Assembly: GCA_017391465.1 (NCBI GenBank)
Contig: JAFOYH010000069.1
Location: forward strand, 1-63,644
DNA length: 63,644 nucleotides
Origin: Lachnospiraceae bacterium
GTDB lineage: Bacteria; Bacillota_A; Clostridia; Lachnospirales; Lachnospiraceae
Direction of reading: 5' to 3'
Part shown: positions 17,439 to 27,858 of the stretch, piece after piece
Layout of the letters: every line of letters starts with the position of its first letter
Position numbering within the stretch: position 1 is the stretch's first letter
Position numbers and translations under genes: made by a program
Notes under the pieces: generated by a model
The model's input: the letters and a program-made list of their open reading frames with translations, nothing else
Databases searched by the model: none
What the model was told of the DNA's origin: nothing

Positions 17439-18098
17439 ATGAATGAAGAAAATAAGGAAGACTTAAAAGAATTTGGACAGGTGATTTTGGAAAAGGATTC
17501 AGAACATCATATTATGCTTTTAACCATTATCGGTGAGATTGAAGGACATGAGGCTGCACCGGAAAAAAATAAGACAACACGTTATGATCATGTATTGCCA
17601 AGATTGGCCGAATTTGAAGATGATGACAGTTTGGATGGGCTTCTTGTGTTATTGAATACGCAGGGAGGCGATGTGGATGCAGGGCTTGCCATTGCGGAAA
17701 TGATCGCTACACTGAGCAAGCCAACCGTATCTCTGGTATTGGGCGGTTCACATTCCATCGGTGTTCCATTGGCGGTGTCGACAGATTATTCATTTATTGT
17801 CGCATCGGGGACGCTTTTGATTCATCCGGTACGTATGGGTGGTATGGTGATTGGGGCACCACAAAGTTATGCTTATTTTAAAAGGGTACAGGATCGAATT
17901 ACAGAATTTATTGCAAGACATAGCCATACGAGCAAAGATTGTTTAGAACAAATGATGATGGATAACACAGAATTGACGAAAGATCTGGGAACCATTCTGG
18001 TTGGAGAAGAAGCTGTGAGGGAAGGGCTTATTGATGAAGTTGGCGGTATTGCTCAGGCATTGGCTAAATTAAAGAAATTGATCGGGGAAAAAGAATGA
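17439..18098 (+). CDS. tepA: ClpP-fold serine peptidase, TepA family
   Basis: 219 residues with AAAGGGAAATG upstream. The ClpP/crotonase fold shows an oxyanion loop and a nucleophile Ser in GGSHSIGVPLA, followed by LIHPVRMGG with the catalytic His and MMDNTEL with the likely Asp. TepA was described in Bacillus as translocation-enhancing and as a germination protease for spore proteins. Here it is followed by uppP. The exact role is not set by sequence. Confidence 0.85.
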   Translation: MNEENKEDLKEFGQVILEKDSEHHIMLLTIIGEIEGHEAAPEKNKTTRYDHVLPRLAEFEDDDSLDGLLVLLNTQGGDVDAGLAIAEMIATLSKPTVSLVLGGSHSIGVPLAVSTDYSFIVASGTLLIHPVRMGGMVIGAPQSYAYFKRVQDRITEFIARHSHTSKDCLEQMMMDNTELTKDLGTILVGEEAVREGLIDEVGGIAQALAKLKKLIGEKE

Positions 18099-18204
18099 TG
18101 TTTTCGGAGATTTCACAGATGAGATCTCCGATGATTTTTTTGACAAAGGTTATAAGATGTAGTATCATTAAAATAATTAAGTTCAATCGATGGGAGGAGA
18201 TTTT

Positions 18205-19071
18205 GTGACTCTTATACAGGCGATTTTACTGGGATTAATTCAGGGAATTACTGAGTTTTTACCCGTAAGCAGTTCGGGTCATCTGGCGATTTTTCAGTAC
18301 ATATTTGAAATAAATACAGATACAGGCATGTTATTTGAGGTCATGTTGCATCTTGGAACATTGGCGGCAGTGTGTGTTGTGTTTTTTAAAGATATTAAAA
18401 AGCTTGTGATTGAAGGCGTTGGAATTCTTTTTGATTTTATTGCAAATTTAAAACTTCGTTTTGGACATGGTGAGGGAAAGAAACGGCGCATTGTGACGAA
18501 TGCTTATCGTAAATTTGTTTTATTAATTTTGATAACTACCGTTCCGACAGGTATCATTGGCATCGTGTTGAACAACTCTATGGAAGCAGCTACAGCATCA
18601 CTTTTAGTTCCTGGAATGTGTCTTGTCATTAATGCCATTGTTTTGCTGGTGGTAGATTCTTTGCCAGGAGGCAAGAAAAAAGTGAAGCGGGCAAGTTATA
18701 AAGATGCTGTACTTATTGGTATTGCACAGGGTCTTGCTGTGCTGCCAGGTATTTCACGTTCGGGTTCGACCATTTCTGCCTGCCTTGGACTTCGTTTTGA
18801 TCGAAGCTTTGCAGTGAAGTATTCCTTTATTGCTTCCATGCCGGCGATTATTGGTGCGAATCTTCTGGAACTTCGTCATTTAGGAGATGCATTGGCATCT
18901 GGAGGTAATTTTTTATATTACATTGTGGGTACAATTGTAGCCGGTATTTCAGGTTATATCTGTATCCGTGTGATGATGTATGTGGTTAGTGAAAAGAAAT
19001 TTAACTACTTCGCTTATTATTGCGCAATTGTTGGTGTGGTTTCTTTGATTTTCCACTTTTTTATTCTTTAA
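18205..19071 (+). CDS. uppP: Undecaprenyl-diphosphatase
   Basis: 288 residues. GTG 18205 is chosen because GGGAGGAG (18191-18198) is the ribosome site; the ATG at 18190 lies within it. This integral membrane enzyme dephosphorylates undecaprenyl pyrophosphate to recycle the cell wall lipid carrier. Motifs GITEFLPVSSSGHL and PGISRSGSTI are the two conserved BacA signatures; about seven to eight membrane helices are seen. It is associated with bacitracin tolerance. Confidence 0.94.
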   Translation: MTLIQAILLGLIQGITEFLPVSSSGHLAIFQYIFEINTDTGMLFEVMLHLGTLAAVCVVFFKDIKKLVIEGVGILFDFIANLKLRFGHGEGKKRRIVTNAYRKFVLLILITTVPTGIIGIVLNNSMEAATASLLVPGMCLVINAIVLLVVDSLPGGKKKVKRASYKDAVLIGIAQGLAVLPGISRSGSTISACLGLRFDRSFAVKYSFIASMPAIIGANLLELRHLGDALASGGNFLYYIVGTIVAGISGYICIRVMMYVVSEKKFNYFAYYCAIVGVVSLIFHFFIL

Positions 19072-19100
19072 TTGAATATTATATAGGTATGCGAATATGT

Positions 19101-19127
19101 GCGAAATGCCCGAACCGGGTATTTCGC
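19101..19127 (+). other. Strong hairpin between uppP and ftsK
   Basis: A 12-bp stem (19101-19112 with 19116-19127, one wobble) with a 3-nt loop, only three Ts after it. It may be a weak terminator of uppP or a structured leader of the downstream translocase gene. Confidence 0.5.
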
Positions 19128-19157
19128 TTTCGTACGCTATTTGGGAGGTATTTATAG

Positions 19158-21935
19158 ATGGCTGGAAAACAGCAGAAAACGACGGGAAGAGGAAGAAAAT
19201 CCACTTCCAGTAAAAAGAATTCCACAAAGAAATCGACTGGACAGAAGAATAAACAGGAACGTATGGAACTGACACCGGAAGAACGCGAACAACAGGCGGG
19301 GATTCGCGATGAGGTTGTTCTTGTTTCTATGCTGGCTGTCAGTATTATTCTTGTGCTCAGTAATTTTGATCTTTGCGGCAAAGTTGGTGAGATTATCTCG
19401 AACATTACCTTTGGTTTGTTTGGGTTTATGGCTTACCTGCTTCCGATTGGCTGTTTTATAGGTTTTGTCTTTATGATTGCCAATCGAAATAATCGTGCTG
19501 CAAAAGTTAAAATGATTGCAGCTGTTTTTGGATTTTTGTTAATGACGATATTTGTACATATGCTGACAGAACCATTTAGTGAGAAAGTATCGATTTTGGA
19601 GGCCTATTCCAACAGTGCAGCAGGTCGTGATGGCGGTGGACTGATTGGTGGAGCTGCAGTTGCATTTCTTCACCCGCTTTTAGGGACTGTAGGCTGTTAC
19701 GTATTGGTCATCGCATTGTTTATGATCTGTGTTGTTCTTGTTACACAGCGTTCCATTTTCATTCCACTGGGAAGGAAGGGCAAAGATGCCTATTCAAAAG
19801 CATCCGAACATCATCGGGAGCAGGTACGTATCCGAAAAGAGGAACGTGAAGCGAAACGTCAGATGGAAGCTCAGAAGCATGAAGATGTTGATATACAATC
19901 CCAGCTGGCATCCGGTGATTTGAATTTTGATTTGGGTGTGGCAGCAATGAATGCGGCAGAAGGCAAGGAAAAAGGTAAGGCTGAACCATGGACTCCGGAA
20001 TCAGACAGTCCATCGATTGTGAAAGATGAAGCGTCTGTTTCTAAATCAAAAAAGACACGAGTGACGAAAAAACCTCTCGTTGATGATATTGAAGAAGAAA
20101 TCATTCTTCCGGCAGAAGACGAGCTTTCGTTTACAGTGAATCGTATGGAACCATTAAAGACAAGTCTTGAGGATATTCCTTATGATTTTGGTGTGTCTCA
20201 GGATGAAACGATAAATAGTGCAGAGGGTGATATGCATCCGATTGTCATAGATGCAGCATCTGTGGATATGGCAGAGGATTTTGATGAGAATAAAATCCAA
20301 CAGATTCCGCCGGTGAAGAATATTGTAAAGAAAAATATCGAACCGATTGCAGTAAAACCATCAGATTCTGCCATTGCAAAAGCTTCTGCGAAGGCTGAGG
20401 CTATGAAAGCTGAAGCTCCAAGTGAAGCTGAGAATCAGATGACCGCAGAAGAAATCGAAACAGCGCTTGAACAGAAACCGGAGTATGTATTCCCTCCGTT
20501 GTCACTGCTTATGCGTGGTGAGGTAAATACCCGCGGCAATTCGGATGAAGAATTAAGACAGACGGCCTTGAAACTTAAAAACACATTAGATAGTTTTGGG
20601 GTTAAAGTACAGGTGACCAATGTGAGCTGCGGACCGACGGTGACACGTTATGAATTACAACCGGATCAAGGTGTTAAAGTAAGTCGGATTGTGAATCTTT
20701 CCGATGACATTAAATTGAACCTTGCCGTAGCAGATATTCGAATCGAGGCACCAATTCCGGGAAAAGCAGCCATCGGTATTGAAGTTCCGAATAAAGAAAA
20801 TACGGCTGTTATGCTCCGAGACTTGTTGGAAAGTCAGGAATTTCAGAATAATCATTCAGGTATCACCTTTGCAGCAGGAAGAGATATCGGCGGCAAAGTT
20901 ATCCTGGCAGACATTGCCAAGATGCCTCATTTACTTATTGCAGGTGCGACAGGTTCCGGTAAATCTGTCTGTATCAATACGTTGATTATGAGTATCATAT
21001 ATAAGGCAAAGCCAGAAGATGTACGAATGATCATGATTGATCCGAAAGTTGTTGAATTAAGTGTTTACAATGGCATTCCACATTTGCTTATTCCGGTTGT
21101 TACGGATCCTAAGAAAGCAGCAGGCGCACTCAATTGGGCGGTTATGGAGATGACGGATCGTTATAAGAAGTTTGCAGAACTTCATGTTCGTGATTTGAAA
21201 GGTTATAATGAAAAAGTGTCTCAGACAGAGATTCCAAGTCCGGATTATCCAAGATTGCCGCAGATTGTTATTATTGTGGATGAGTTGGCGGATCTTATGA
21301 TGGTTGCTCCGGGAGAAGTTGAAGATGCCATTTGTCGTCTGGCACAGCTTGCGAGAGCCTGTGGTATTCATCTGGTTATTGCAACTCAGAGACCATCAGT
21401 TAATGTTATTACTGGGGTTATCAAGGCGAATATCCCTTCGAGAATTGCATTTTCTGTTTCATCGAGTGTGGATTCACGAACGATTATTGATATGGGTGGT
21501 GCAGAAAAACTTCTTGGTAAAGGCGACATGCTTTTTTATCCATCCGGTTATCAGAAACCTTTGCGTGTTCAGGGAGCTTTTGTGTCGGATGAAGAAGTCA
21601 ATGCAGTGGTTGAGTTCCTGAGGGAAAGCCAGAATGGATATGTGAATTATAACGAGGATGTGACATCGAAGATTACCAGTGCAGGTTCTTCTGAAAGCGC
21701 AAATAGTGCGGAGAGAGATGTGTACTTTGTCGATGCAGGTAAGTTTATTATTGAAAAAGACAAAGCATCCATTGGTATGCTTCAGCGTGTCTTTAAGATT
21801 GGCTTTAACCGTGCAGCACGTATTATGGACCAGCTCTATGAAGCGGGGGTTGTTGGACCGGAAGAAGGTACGAAACCAAGAAAGGTTTTGATGTCCGAAG
21901 AACAGTTTGAAGCTTATATTGAAGAATATGTATAA
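19158..21935 (+). CDS. ftsK: DNA translocase FtsK/SpoIIIE
   Basis: 925 residues. A basic Lys/Ser-rich N-terminus is followed by about four membrane helices (55-200), a long acidic linker, and the RecA-like motor with Walker A GATGSGKS (about 595-602) and Walker B ([13 protein letters not shown]). The C-terminal gamma domain ([21 protein letters not shown]) reads the polar DNA motif. It is a hexameric pump that moves chromosomal DNA through the division or sporulation septum. GGGAGG lies before ATG 19158. It cannot be settled here whether it serves division (FtsK/SftA) or sporulation (SpoIIIE). Confidence 0.95.
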   Translation: MAGKQQKTTGRGRKSTSSKKNSTKKSTGQKNKQERMELTPEEREQQAGIRDEVVLVSMLAVSIILVLSNFDLCGKVGEIISNITFGLFGFMAYLLPIGCFIGFVFMIANRNNRAAKVKMIAAVFGFLLMTIFVHMLTEPFSEKVSILEAYSNSAAGRDGGGLIGGAAVAFLHPLLGTVGCYVLVIALFMICVVLVTQRSIFIPLGRKGKDAYSKASEHHREQVRIRKEEREAKRQMEAQKHEDVDIQSQLASGDLNFDLGVAAMNAAEGKEKGKAEPWTPESDSPSIVKDEASVSKSKKTRVTKKPLVDDIEEEIILPAEDELSFTVNRMEPLKTSLEDIPYDFGVSQDETINSAEGDMHPIVIDAASVDMAEDFDENKIQQIPPVKNIVKKNIEPIAVKPSDSAIAKASAKAEAMKAEAPSEAENQMTAEEIETALEQKPEYVFPPLSLLMRGEVNTRGNSDEELRQTALKLKNTLDSFGVKVQVTNVSCGPTVTRYELQPDQGVKVSRIVNLSDDIKLNLAVADIRIEAPIPGKAAIGIEVPNKENTAVMLRDLLESQEFQNNHSGITFAAGRDIGGKVILADIAKMPHLLIAGATGSGKSVCINTLIMSIIYKAKPEDVRMIMIDPKVVELSVYNGIPHLLIPVVTDPKKAAGALNWAVMEMTDRYKKFAELHVRDLKGYNEKVSQTEIPSPDYPRLPQIVIIVDELADLMMVAPGEVEDAICRLAQLARACGIHLVIATQRPSVNVITGVIKANIPSRIAFSVSSSVDSRTIIDMGGAEKLLGKGDMLFYPSGYQKPLRVQGAFVSDEEVNAVVEFLRESQNGYVNYNEDVTSKITSAGSSESANSAERDVYFVDAGKFIIEKDKASIGMLQRVFKIGFNRAARIMDQLYEAGVVGPEEGTKPRKVLMSEEQFEAYIEEYV

Positions 21936-21983
21936 TTGGGACTATAAAAAGACAGAAGATATGCGAAAGGAGAAATTAGCATT

Positions 21984-22829
21984 ATGGCTCAGATTATTGA
22001 TGGCAAGAAGATTTCTTCAGAGATTAAAGATGAATTAAAAGTTAAAGTTGCGGCAATGAAAGAAGACGGTAAGGAGATTACCCTGGCTGTGATCCAGGTG
22101 GGTAATGATCCGGCATCTACAGTATATGTGGGAAATAAGAAAAAATCTTGTGAATATATTGGAATTCGTTCATTGGCTTATGAACTTCCTGAGGAGACAA
22201 GTGAAGAAGCATTGCTTGCTCTTATCGACGAATTGAATGTAAGACTGGATGTTCACGGAATTCTTGTACAGCTTCCATTGCCAAAGCATATGAATGAAGA
22301 CAAGATCATTAAGGCAATTGCACCGGCAAAGGATGTGGATGGTTTTCATCCTCAGAGTGTAGGCGCCCTTTCTATTGGGCAGCCAGGCTTTGTATCCTGT
22401 ACACCTGCTGGTATCATCCAGCTTTTAAAACGTAGTGGTATTGAAATCGATGGTAAAGAATGTGTGGTTGTTGGACGCAGCAATATTGTTGGAAAACCGA
22501 TGGCATTGTTGCTTCTTCGTGAAAATGGGACAGTGACCATCTGTCATTCTCATACAAAAGATTTAAAAGAAGTATGTAAACGTGCAGATATTTTAGTTGC
22601 AGCCATTGGAAAACCGAAGTTCTTCAATCATGAATATGTGAAAGAAGGCGCGGTTGTTATTGACGTGGGTATTCACCGTGGAGAAAATAATAAACTTTGC
22701 GGTGATGTGGATTATGAGGATGTATTTCCTCATGTATTTGCGATCACACCGGTTCCGGGCGGTGTTGGTCCAATGACCATTGCAATGTTGATGTATAACT
22801 GTGTACAGGCTGCAGAAATGGAGATTTAA
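21984..22829 (+). CDS. folD: Methylene-THF dehydrogenase / methenyl-THF cyclohydrolase
   Basis: 281 residues, AAAGGAG upstream. It is a bifunctional one-carbon enzyme interconverting 5,10-methylene-, methenyl- and 10-formyl-THF. Motifs: YVGNKKKSCEYIGI with the catalytic Lys, VQLPLPKHM, the Rossmann GRSNIVGKPMA and PVPGGVGPMT. It ends two bases before rimO, so the two are cotranscribed. glyA at 59329 in the same window feeds the same folate pool. Confidence 0.96.
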   Translation: MAQIIDGKKISSEIKDELKVKVAAMKEDGKEITLAVIQVGNDPASTVYVGNKKKSCEYIGIRSLAYELPEETSEEALLALIDELNVRLDVHGILVQLPLPKHMNEDKIIKAIAPAKDVDGFHPQSVGALSIGQPGFVSCTPAGIIQLLKRSGIEIDGKECVVVGRSNIVGKPMALLLLRENGTVTICHSHTKDLKEVCKRADILVAAIGKPKFFNHEYVKEGAVVIDVGIHRGENNKLCGDVDYEDVFPHVFAITPVPGGVGPMTIAMLMYNCVQAAEMEI

Positions 22830-22831
22830 AC

Positions 22832-24169
22832 ATGAAAGTTTTATTTGTTTCACTGGGCTGCGATAAGAATCTGGTCGATTCGGAAGTGATGCTGGGATTG
22901 TTAAGAGATCGACAGCATGAGATTACCAATGATGAAGCTCAGGCGGAAGTAATTGTTGTTAATACATGCAGTTTTATTCATGATGCCAGAGAAGAAAGTA
23001 TTCAGACGATTTTAGAGATGGCGGAATTGAAAAAAACAGGTGTGTGTCGTTTGTTGATCGTAACGGGATGTTTGGCAGAGAAATACAAAGATGAAATTTT
23101 AGCAGAACTTCCGGAAGTGGATGCGGTCATTGGTACAACGGCATATGATGCTATCTGTGATGTCATCGAACAGAGTCTTGCCGGAGAACGTGTAAAGGCC
23201 TTTGAGTCCATCGATCGTTTACCGATTGTAAATACGCGTCGTGTTTTAACAACCGGCGGATACAGCAGTTACTTGAAAATCGGTGAGGGCTGTGATAAAC
23301 ATTGTACCTATTGCATTATTCCAAAGCTTCGCGGGACTTATCGAAGTGTTCCTATGGATGTTGTTCTCAATGAGGCGAGGATGCTTGCAGAAGCAGGAAT
23401 CTGTGAGTTGAATATTGTTGCACAGGAAACAACAACCTGGGGCAAAGACTTATATGGAGAAAAACGTCTGCATGTACTTTTGAAAGAATTATGTAAGATC
23501 GAAGGTATTCGCTGGATTCGTCTTCTTTACTGCTATCCGGAAGAAATTACAGACGAATTGATTCAGGTGATCAAAGAAGAACCAAAGATTTGTCATTATC
23601 TGGATATGCCAATTCAGCATAGCAGTGACGCGATTTTAAAACGCATGGGTCGAAGAACGTCCAGAGCAGAACTGGAAGCTGTTATTGAAAAGCTTCGTAA
23701 GGAGATTCCGGACATTACACTTCGAACCACATTAATCACAGGATTTCCGGGAGAAACAGAAGAAGATCATGAGGTTCTTAAGGAATTTATTGAGAATATG
23801 CAGTTTGATCGTTTAGGAGTTTTTACCTATTCTCCAGAAGAAGGCACACCTGCTGAAAAGATGCCGAATCAAGTGCCTGAAGAAGTGAAAGAAGAGCGAC
23901 GAGATGAATTGATGCTTTTGCAGCAGGAAATCTCTGCAGAAAAAACAGCGAATATGGTAGGAAAAACACTGGAAGTTCTTGTGGAAGGCAGAATTCCGGA
24001 AGAAGGTGTTTATGTAGGAAGAACCTATCGTGATGCTCCGGAAGTGGATGGTTACATTTTCTTGAATGCAGAAGAGGATATTATTTCCGGAGATTTTGTT
24101 ACAGCCAAAGTTACAGGCGCAGATGAATATGATTTGACAGGAGATGTTATTTATGAATTTACCGAATAA
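22832..24169 (+). CDS. rimO: Ribosomal protein S12 methylthiotransferase
   Basis: 445 residues. A radical SAM enzyme that methylthiolates Asp of ribosomal protein S12. N-terminal MTTase domain with three cluster Cys (SLGCDKN, NTCSFI, TGCLAE), the radical SAM CDKHCTYC motif near 155, and a TRAM domain at the C-terminus. The KNLVDSE form at the start is typical of RimO rather than MiaB. Confidence 0.95.
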   Translation: MKVLFVSLGCDKNLVDSEVMLGLLRDRQHEITNDEAQAEVIVVNTCSFIHDAREESIQTILEMAELKKTGVCRLLIVTGCLAEKYKDEILAELPEVDAVIGTTAYDAICDVIEQSLAGERVKAFESIDRLPIVNTRRVLTTGGYSSYLKIGEGCDKHCTYCIIPKLRGTYRSVPMDVVLNEARMLAEAGICELNIVAQETTTWGKDLYGEKRLHVLLKELCKIEGIRWIRLLYCYPEEITDELIQVIKEEPKICHYLDMPIQHSSDAILKRMGRRTSRAELEAVIEKLRKEIPDITLRTTLITGFPGETEEDHEVLKEFIENMQFDRLGVFTYSPEEGTPAEKMPNQVPEEVKEERRDELMLLQQEISAEKTANMVGKTLEVLVEGRIPEEGVYVGRTYRDAPEVDGYIFLNAEEDIISGDFVTAKVTGADEYDLTGDVIYEFTE

Positions 24170-24695
24170 GTTAACCGTACTCAGAGTGATTATGATTCCA
24201 TTCTTTGTATTTTTCTATTTAACAGGAAATGCAGTCATTGCTGATCTAATTTTTATAGTAGCAAGTTTAACAGATATGTTGGATGGTAAGATTGCAAGAA
24301 AATATAATCTTGTAACCAATTTTGGAAAATTTATGGATCCTTTAGCGGATAAATTACTTGTTGCCGCAGCATTGATCTGTTTTATTGAACTTGGTCGTAT
24401 GCCGGCATGGATTGTATTGATTATTATTAGCCGTGAATTTATTATTAGTGGTTTTCGTCTTGTTGCTGCAGAAGGTGGTAAGGTTATCGCTGCCGGTTAT
24501 TGGGGAAAAGTAAAAACAGCCGTTACTATGGTAACAATTATTTTCATGATTCCAAATTTTGGCGCTATGTTCCCTGCAACACATGTGGTGTATATTCTTG
24601 AACAAATTATGGTTTATGCATCACTTGCATTGACGATTATCTCACTTGTGGATTATCTTGTAAAAAATAAAGAAGTGCTTGGAGGCGAGATGTAA
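24153..24695 (+). CDS. pgsA: CDP-diacylglycerol-glycerol-3-phosphate 3-phosphatidyltransferase
   Basis: 180 residues from ATG 24153, overlapping the end of rimO by 17 bases. A membrane enzyme that forms phosphatidylglycerophosphate. The CDP-alcohol phosphotransferase motif D-G-x2-A-R-x8-G-x3-D-x3-D is complete (DGKIAR through GKFMDPLADK). The N-terminal MNLPNKLTVLRVIMIP is the usual PgsA start. About five helices. rimO-pgsA-cinA is a common order in Firmicutes. Confidence 0.94.
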   Translation: MNLPNKLTVLRVIMIPFFVFFYLTGNAVIADLIFIVASLTDMLDGKIARKYNLVTNFGKFMDPLADKLLVAAALICFIELGRMPAWIVLIIISREFIISGFRLVAAEGGKVIAAGYWGKVKTAVTMVTIIFMIPNFGAMFPATHVVYILEQIMVYASLALTIISLVDYLVKNKEVLGGEM

Positions 24696-25948
24696 TGGTG
24701 ATTGAATTAATTTCTGTAGGTACAGAAATCTTACTTGGAAATATTACCAATACGAATGCCAGATATCTGGCAGAAGAATGTGCAGTTCTTGGCTTATCCA
24801 ATTATTATCAGGTGACTGTTGGTGACAATGAAGAGCGTCTTTCAGATGCAGTGCGTACAGCTCTTGGACGATCGGATATTGTGCTTTTGACGGGTGGTCT
24901 GGGACCAACGGAGGACGATCTGACAAGGGAAACAGTAGCAAAGGTTTTGGGCCGGGAAATGCATGAAGAACCAAAGATACGTGCAAAGATAGAGAATTAT
25001 TTTAATCGTATGGGAATTGATGCGCCGCCAAGTAATAACTGGCGTCAGACTATGGTCATTGATGGTGCAGAGATTGTGGAGAATTCGAATGGAACAGCAC
25101 CGGGGCTTATTGTAAAAACCGATGATGGAAAACATATCATCCTGATTCCTGGGCCACCGGAAGAAATGAAGATGATGTTCCAGAAAAGCATTGCCCCTTA
25201 TCTCGCGGGAATGAATTCTCAGATTATCTGCTCAAAGACAATTAAAATCTGTGGTATGGGTGAGAGCAAAGTGGCAGAAGTCATTAATGATCTCATTGAA
25301 ATGCAGACAAATCCAACCATTGCGACATATGCAAAAGGCGGTGAAGTTCATCTGCGTATCACAGCCAGCGGCAGTGACGCAAAAGATGCAAGAAACAGCA
25401 TAAAGCCTGTTGTAAAAGAACTTAAGGAGCGTTTTGGAGATAAAATATATACGACTCGTGAAAGTGAAACATTGGAACAGCATGTTCTTGGTTTGCTGAA
25501 ACGTCGTCATATGACGCTGACAACAGCGGAATCCTGCACTGGCGGTTTGTTAGCCGGAACGTTGATTAATGTTCCCGGAGCGTCGGATATTTATAATGAA
25601 GGTTATATTACCTATGCAAATGAATCGAAACATAAGATTCTTGGTGTGAAAAAGAAGACTTTAAAGAATGAAGGTGCTGTCAGTGAAGCCTGTGCCAAAG
25701 AAATGGCAAAAGGAGCTGCGAAGGCTGCAGGTGCAAACGCGGCTGTTGCAGTAACGGGCATTGCGGGTCCTGGTGGCGGTACTGAAGAAAAGCCGGTAGG
25801 TCTTGTTTATATTGCATGTTCGATTAATGGAAAGGTTTGGGTGGAGCAACATCAGTTGAATGGTGATCGTCAGAAAGTTCGTGATCTGACGGTGAAACGC
25901 GCATTGGATATGCTCAGACGCTGTATCAAAGAGTGCAAAGAAGATTAA
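24695..25948 (+). CDS. cinA: CinA-family protein (competence/damage-inducible; NMN deamidase type)
   Basis: 417 residues; the ATG shares its A with the pgsA stop. The N-terminal molybdopterin-binding-like domain (ISVGTEILLGNI, TGGLGPTEDDLT) is followed by the C-terminal CinA deamidase domain (TTAESCTGGLLAGT, GIAGPGGGTEEKPVG). In studied bacteria it has ADP-ribose pyrophosphatase and nicotinamide mononucleotide deamidase activities and belongs to the competence/DNA damage operon with recA; recA is not found just downstream here. Confidence 0.94.
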   Translation: MVIELISVGTEILLGNITNTNARYLAEECAVLGLSNYYQVTVGDNEERLSDAVRTALGRSDIVLLTGGLGPTEDDLTRETVAKVLGREMHEEPKIRAKIENYFNRMGIDAPPSNNWRQTMVIDGAEIVENSNGTAPGLIVKTDDGKHIILIPGPPEEMKMMFQKSIAPYLAGMNSQIICSKTIKICGMGESKVAEVINDLIEMQTNPTIATYAKGGEVHLRITASGSDAKDARNSIKPVVKELKERFGDKIYTTRESETLEQHVLGLLKRRHMTLTTAESCTGGLLAGTLINVPGASDIYNEGYITYANESKHKILGVKKKTLKNEGAVSEACAKEMAKGAAKAAGANAAVAVTGIAGPGGGTEEKPVGLVYIACSINGKVWVEQHQLNGDRQKVRDLTVKRALDMLRRCIKECKED

Positions 25949-25959
25949 GGAGGCATCCT

Positions 25960-27858
25960 ATGAATGCGAAAGATAAAAAAAGATGGTTTCTAGTGTGTAT
26001 ACTGTGTTTAGTTACGTGGCTTTTATGTGGATGTAAAGGCCTTGGAACGATGGAGATTCATACGGCTCTGGAATTAACCACATCCTTTAAAGGTCAGCGT
26101 GTCATGTCAACGATCATTGAAGAATCCGTTTTTCGAGAGGTATTTAACAATGATCTTGGAGAACTGCAAAATCTTGTTACTGAAAAATGTCCGGCAACGA
26201 TGTTGTGTCAGGCTGAAGAAGTAGAAGATGGTGTCAAAATTGTTATGATACTTGAATTTGCCAATTATAAAGATTATGTAAATAAAATTGGTCTGATTCT
26301 TGGAAAAACACCAGGTATCTATTACGATGTATCGAACTCTGTTTTTAAAAACGGGTTCATGCTTCAGGAAAATTTTGCATCTAAAGATCTTTTTGGATGG
26401 CTTGTCGATGCCTTAAAAGAAAAATATTCTTCTTTTGAATCAAAAGAACTGGATGATCTGTTCAAATCCGGAGTTACCATGGTTCAATACGATGGACGTA
26501 CTTTTGAGACATCGGATCAGATTCAGGTTGAGGATATGGATTCTCATGCATTTAAACGCATTTCTGCAGAAATAACCATGAATGAAGATGAATCCTATAA
26601 GGCAGAATTGAATTTTATCGTCGATCAGGATGTTTACTATGACATGGGTGAAACGATGGATGATGCAGTAAAAGATATGGCTCCGGACGGGGGGATTTAT
26701 GAAGTTAGCACGGTAGATGCCGAACGCATTTACACCATTTCTTTTTCTGCATTGAATGAGCAGGCATTGATGTCTCAGTTAAATGTGACGTTAAAGTCAA
26801 AAAACTGTAAATTCACAGTGAATGCCGAAGGTGATGCATCGGATCCGTTCCGCGCACATAAAGAGATTGTCATTTATCTGGATGGTTCCTATTTTCTGGA
26901 TTTTACAGAAGAAGGTACAGAGTTGATTTATAAACTGAATGTGGATTCAGACTATGTTGTTAATGGCTGTGAATCAACAACAGGTTTTTTAAAAGAATGG
27001 AATTCCAATGAGAATGGTCCGTATACGAGTATATATATGACTGTTTCTCCATCGGATGAAGTACGTGTACGTCTGACTTATGGTGTGGTCATGGAAAAAC
27101 TGGAAGTTCATACAAAGATTATTAACGATCGTTCGTATGAACGTCGATTCCATTTTGTGTTTAATACAAATCAGGCAAGTCTTATCGGTGAAACTTTTGA
27201 AAATCGTCTGAATGGACGTATAGATGAATCGATGGAGCTTAAAATCACAGATTCCCAAGGTTACAAATCTTACGATGTAAGTTTTGCCGGAAATAGTCTG
27301 GAGGATTTATCAAAAAAAACCACCCAGTTTTTGGATGGTTCTGTCAGTGAAGATGCGGGAACATTTACCAGTGTGATTTCTGGTGGTAAAATGGGCAAAA
27401 AAACATTAAAGACCAAGTCTTATGTTTATGAAGACCGGATTGATTTTGATACATTTCTTGGAAGTGCAAGTCTGAAAGAGGGTATTTTATATTGCATGGA
27501 ATATCCAAGAGGATACACAGCAAGGCTTGAAGAAGCTTCCTGCAGTAATGTTCGTGAGGAAAATAATGAATTGAACTGCACAACAAAAGATCGGGTGATT
27601 ACGGTAAAATCCCGTGGCGAGGCATTCAATATCGCAGGTATGACTCAGTTGATTCTCTGGTGGGGCAGTCTTGGAATGACATTAATCACATTTGTGATTA
27701 ATTTGAGACACATTGTGGGCTATCTTCGTAAAAAAGAGAAGTATTTCTTAACTGTTGATTTATTCAAAGGTGCAAATCTTGTGTTTATGACCATTGGTCT
27801 GGTAGCACTTGTCGTGTTTGTATTTACCACATTTCGGCTGCTTTTCAGAATTTATTGA
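25960..27858 (+). CDS. Large lipoprotein with two C-terminal membrane helices, function unknown
   Basis: 632 residues from ATG 25960 (AAGGAGG upstream; the frame is open earlier inside cinA). The N-terminus is a lipoprotein signal: KKRW, a hydrophobic stretch, and lipobox LLCGC with Cys near 26. A long strand-rich outer domain follows, then two helices at the C-terminus (about 560-582 and 605-628). That would tether the domain at both ends, with a short basic cytoplasmic loop (RKKEKY) between the helices. I recognise no family. It overlaps by 7 bases, tail to tail, with the gene at 27852. Confidence 0.75.
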   Translation: MNAKDKKRWFLVCILCLVTWLLCGCKGLGTMEIHTALELTTSFKGQRVMSTIIEESVFREVFNNDLGELQNLVTEKCPATMLCQAEEVEDGVKIVMILEFANYKDYVNKIGLILGKTPGIYYDVSNSVFKNGFMLQENFASKDLFGWLVDALKEKYSSFESKELDDLFKSGVTMVQYDGRTFETSDQIQVEDMDSHAFKRISAEITMNEDESYKAELNFIVDQDVYYDMGETMDDAVKDMAPDGGIYEVSTVDAERIYTISFSALNEQALMSQLNVTLKSKNCKFTVNAEGDASDPFRAHKEIVIYLDGSYFLDFTEEGTELIYKLNVDSDYVVNGCESTTGFLKEWNSNENGPYTSIYMTVSPSDEVRVRLTYGVVMEKLEVHTKIINDRSYERRFHFVFNTNQASLIGETFENRLNGRIDESMELKITDSQGYKSYDVSFAGNSLEDLSKKTTQFLDGSVSEDAGTFTSVISGGKMGKKTLKTKSYVYEDRIDFDTFLGSASLKEGILYCMEYPRGYTARLEEASCSNVREENNELNCTTKDRVITVKSRGEAFNIAGMTQLILWWGSLGMTLITFVINLRHIVGYLRKKEKYFLTVDLFKGANLVFMTIGLVALVVFVFTTFRLLFRIY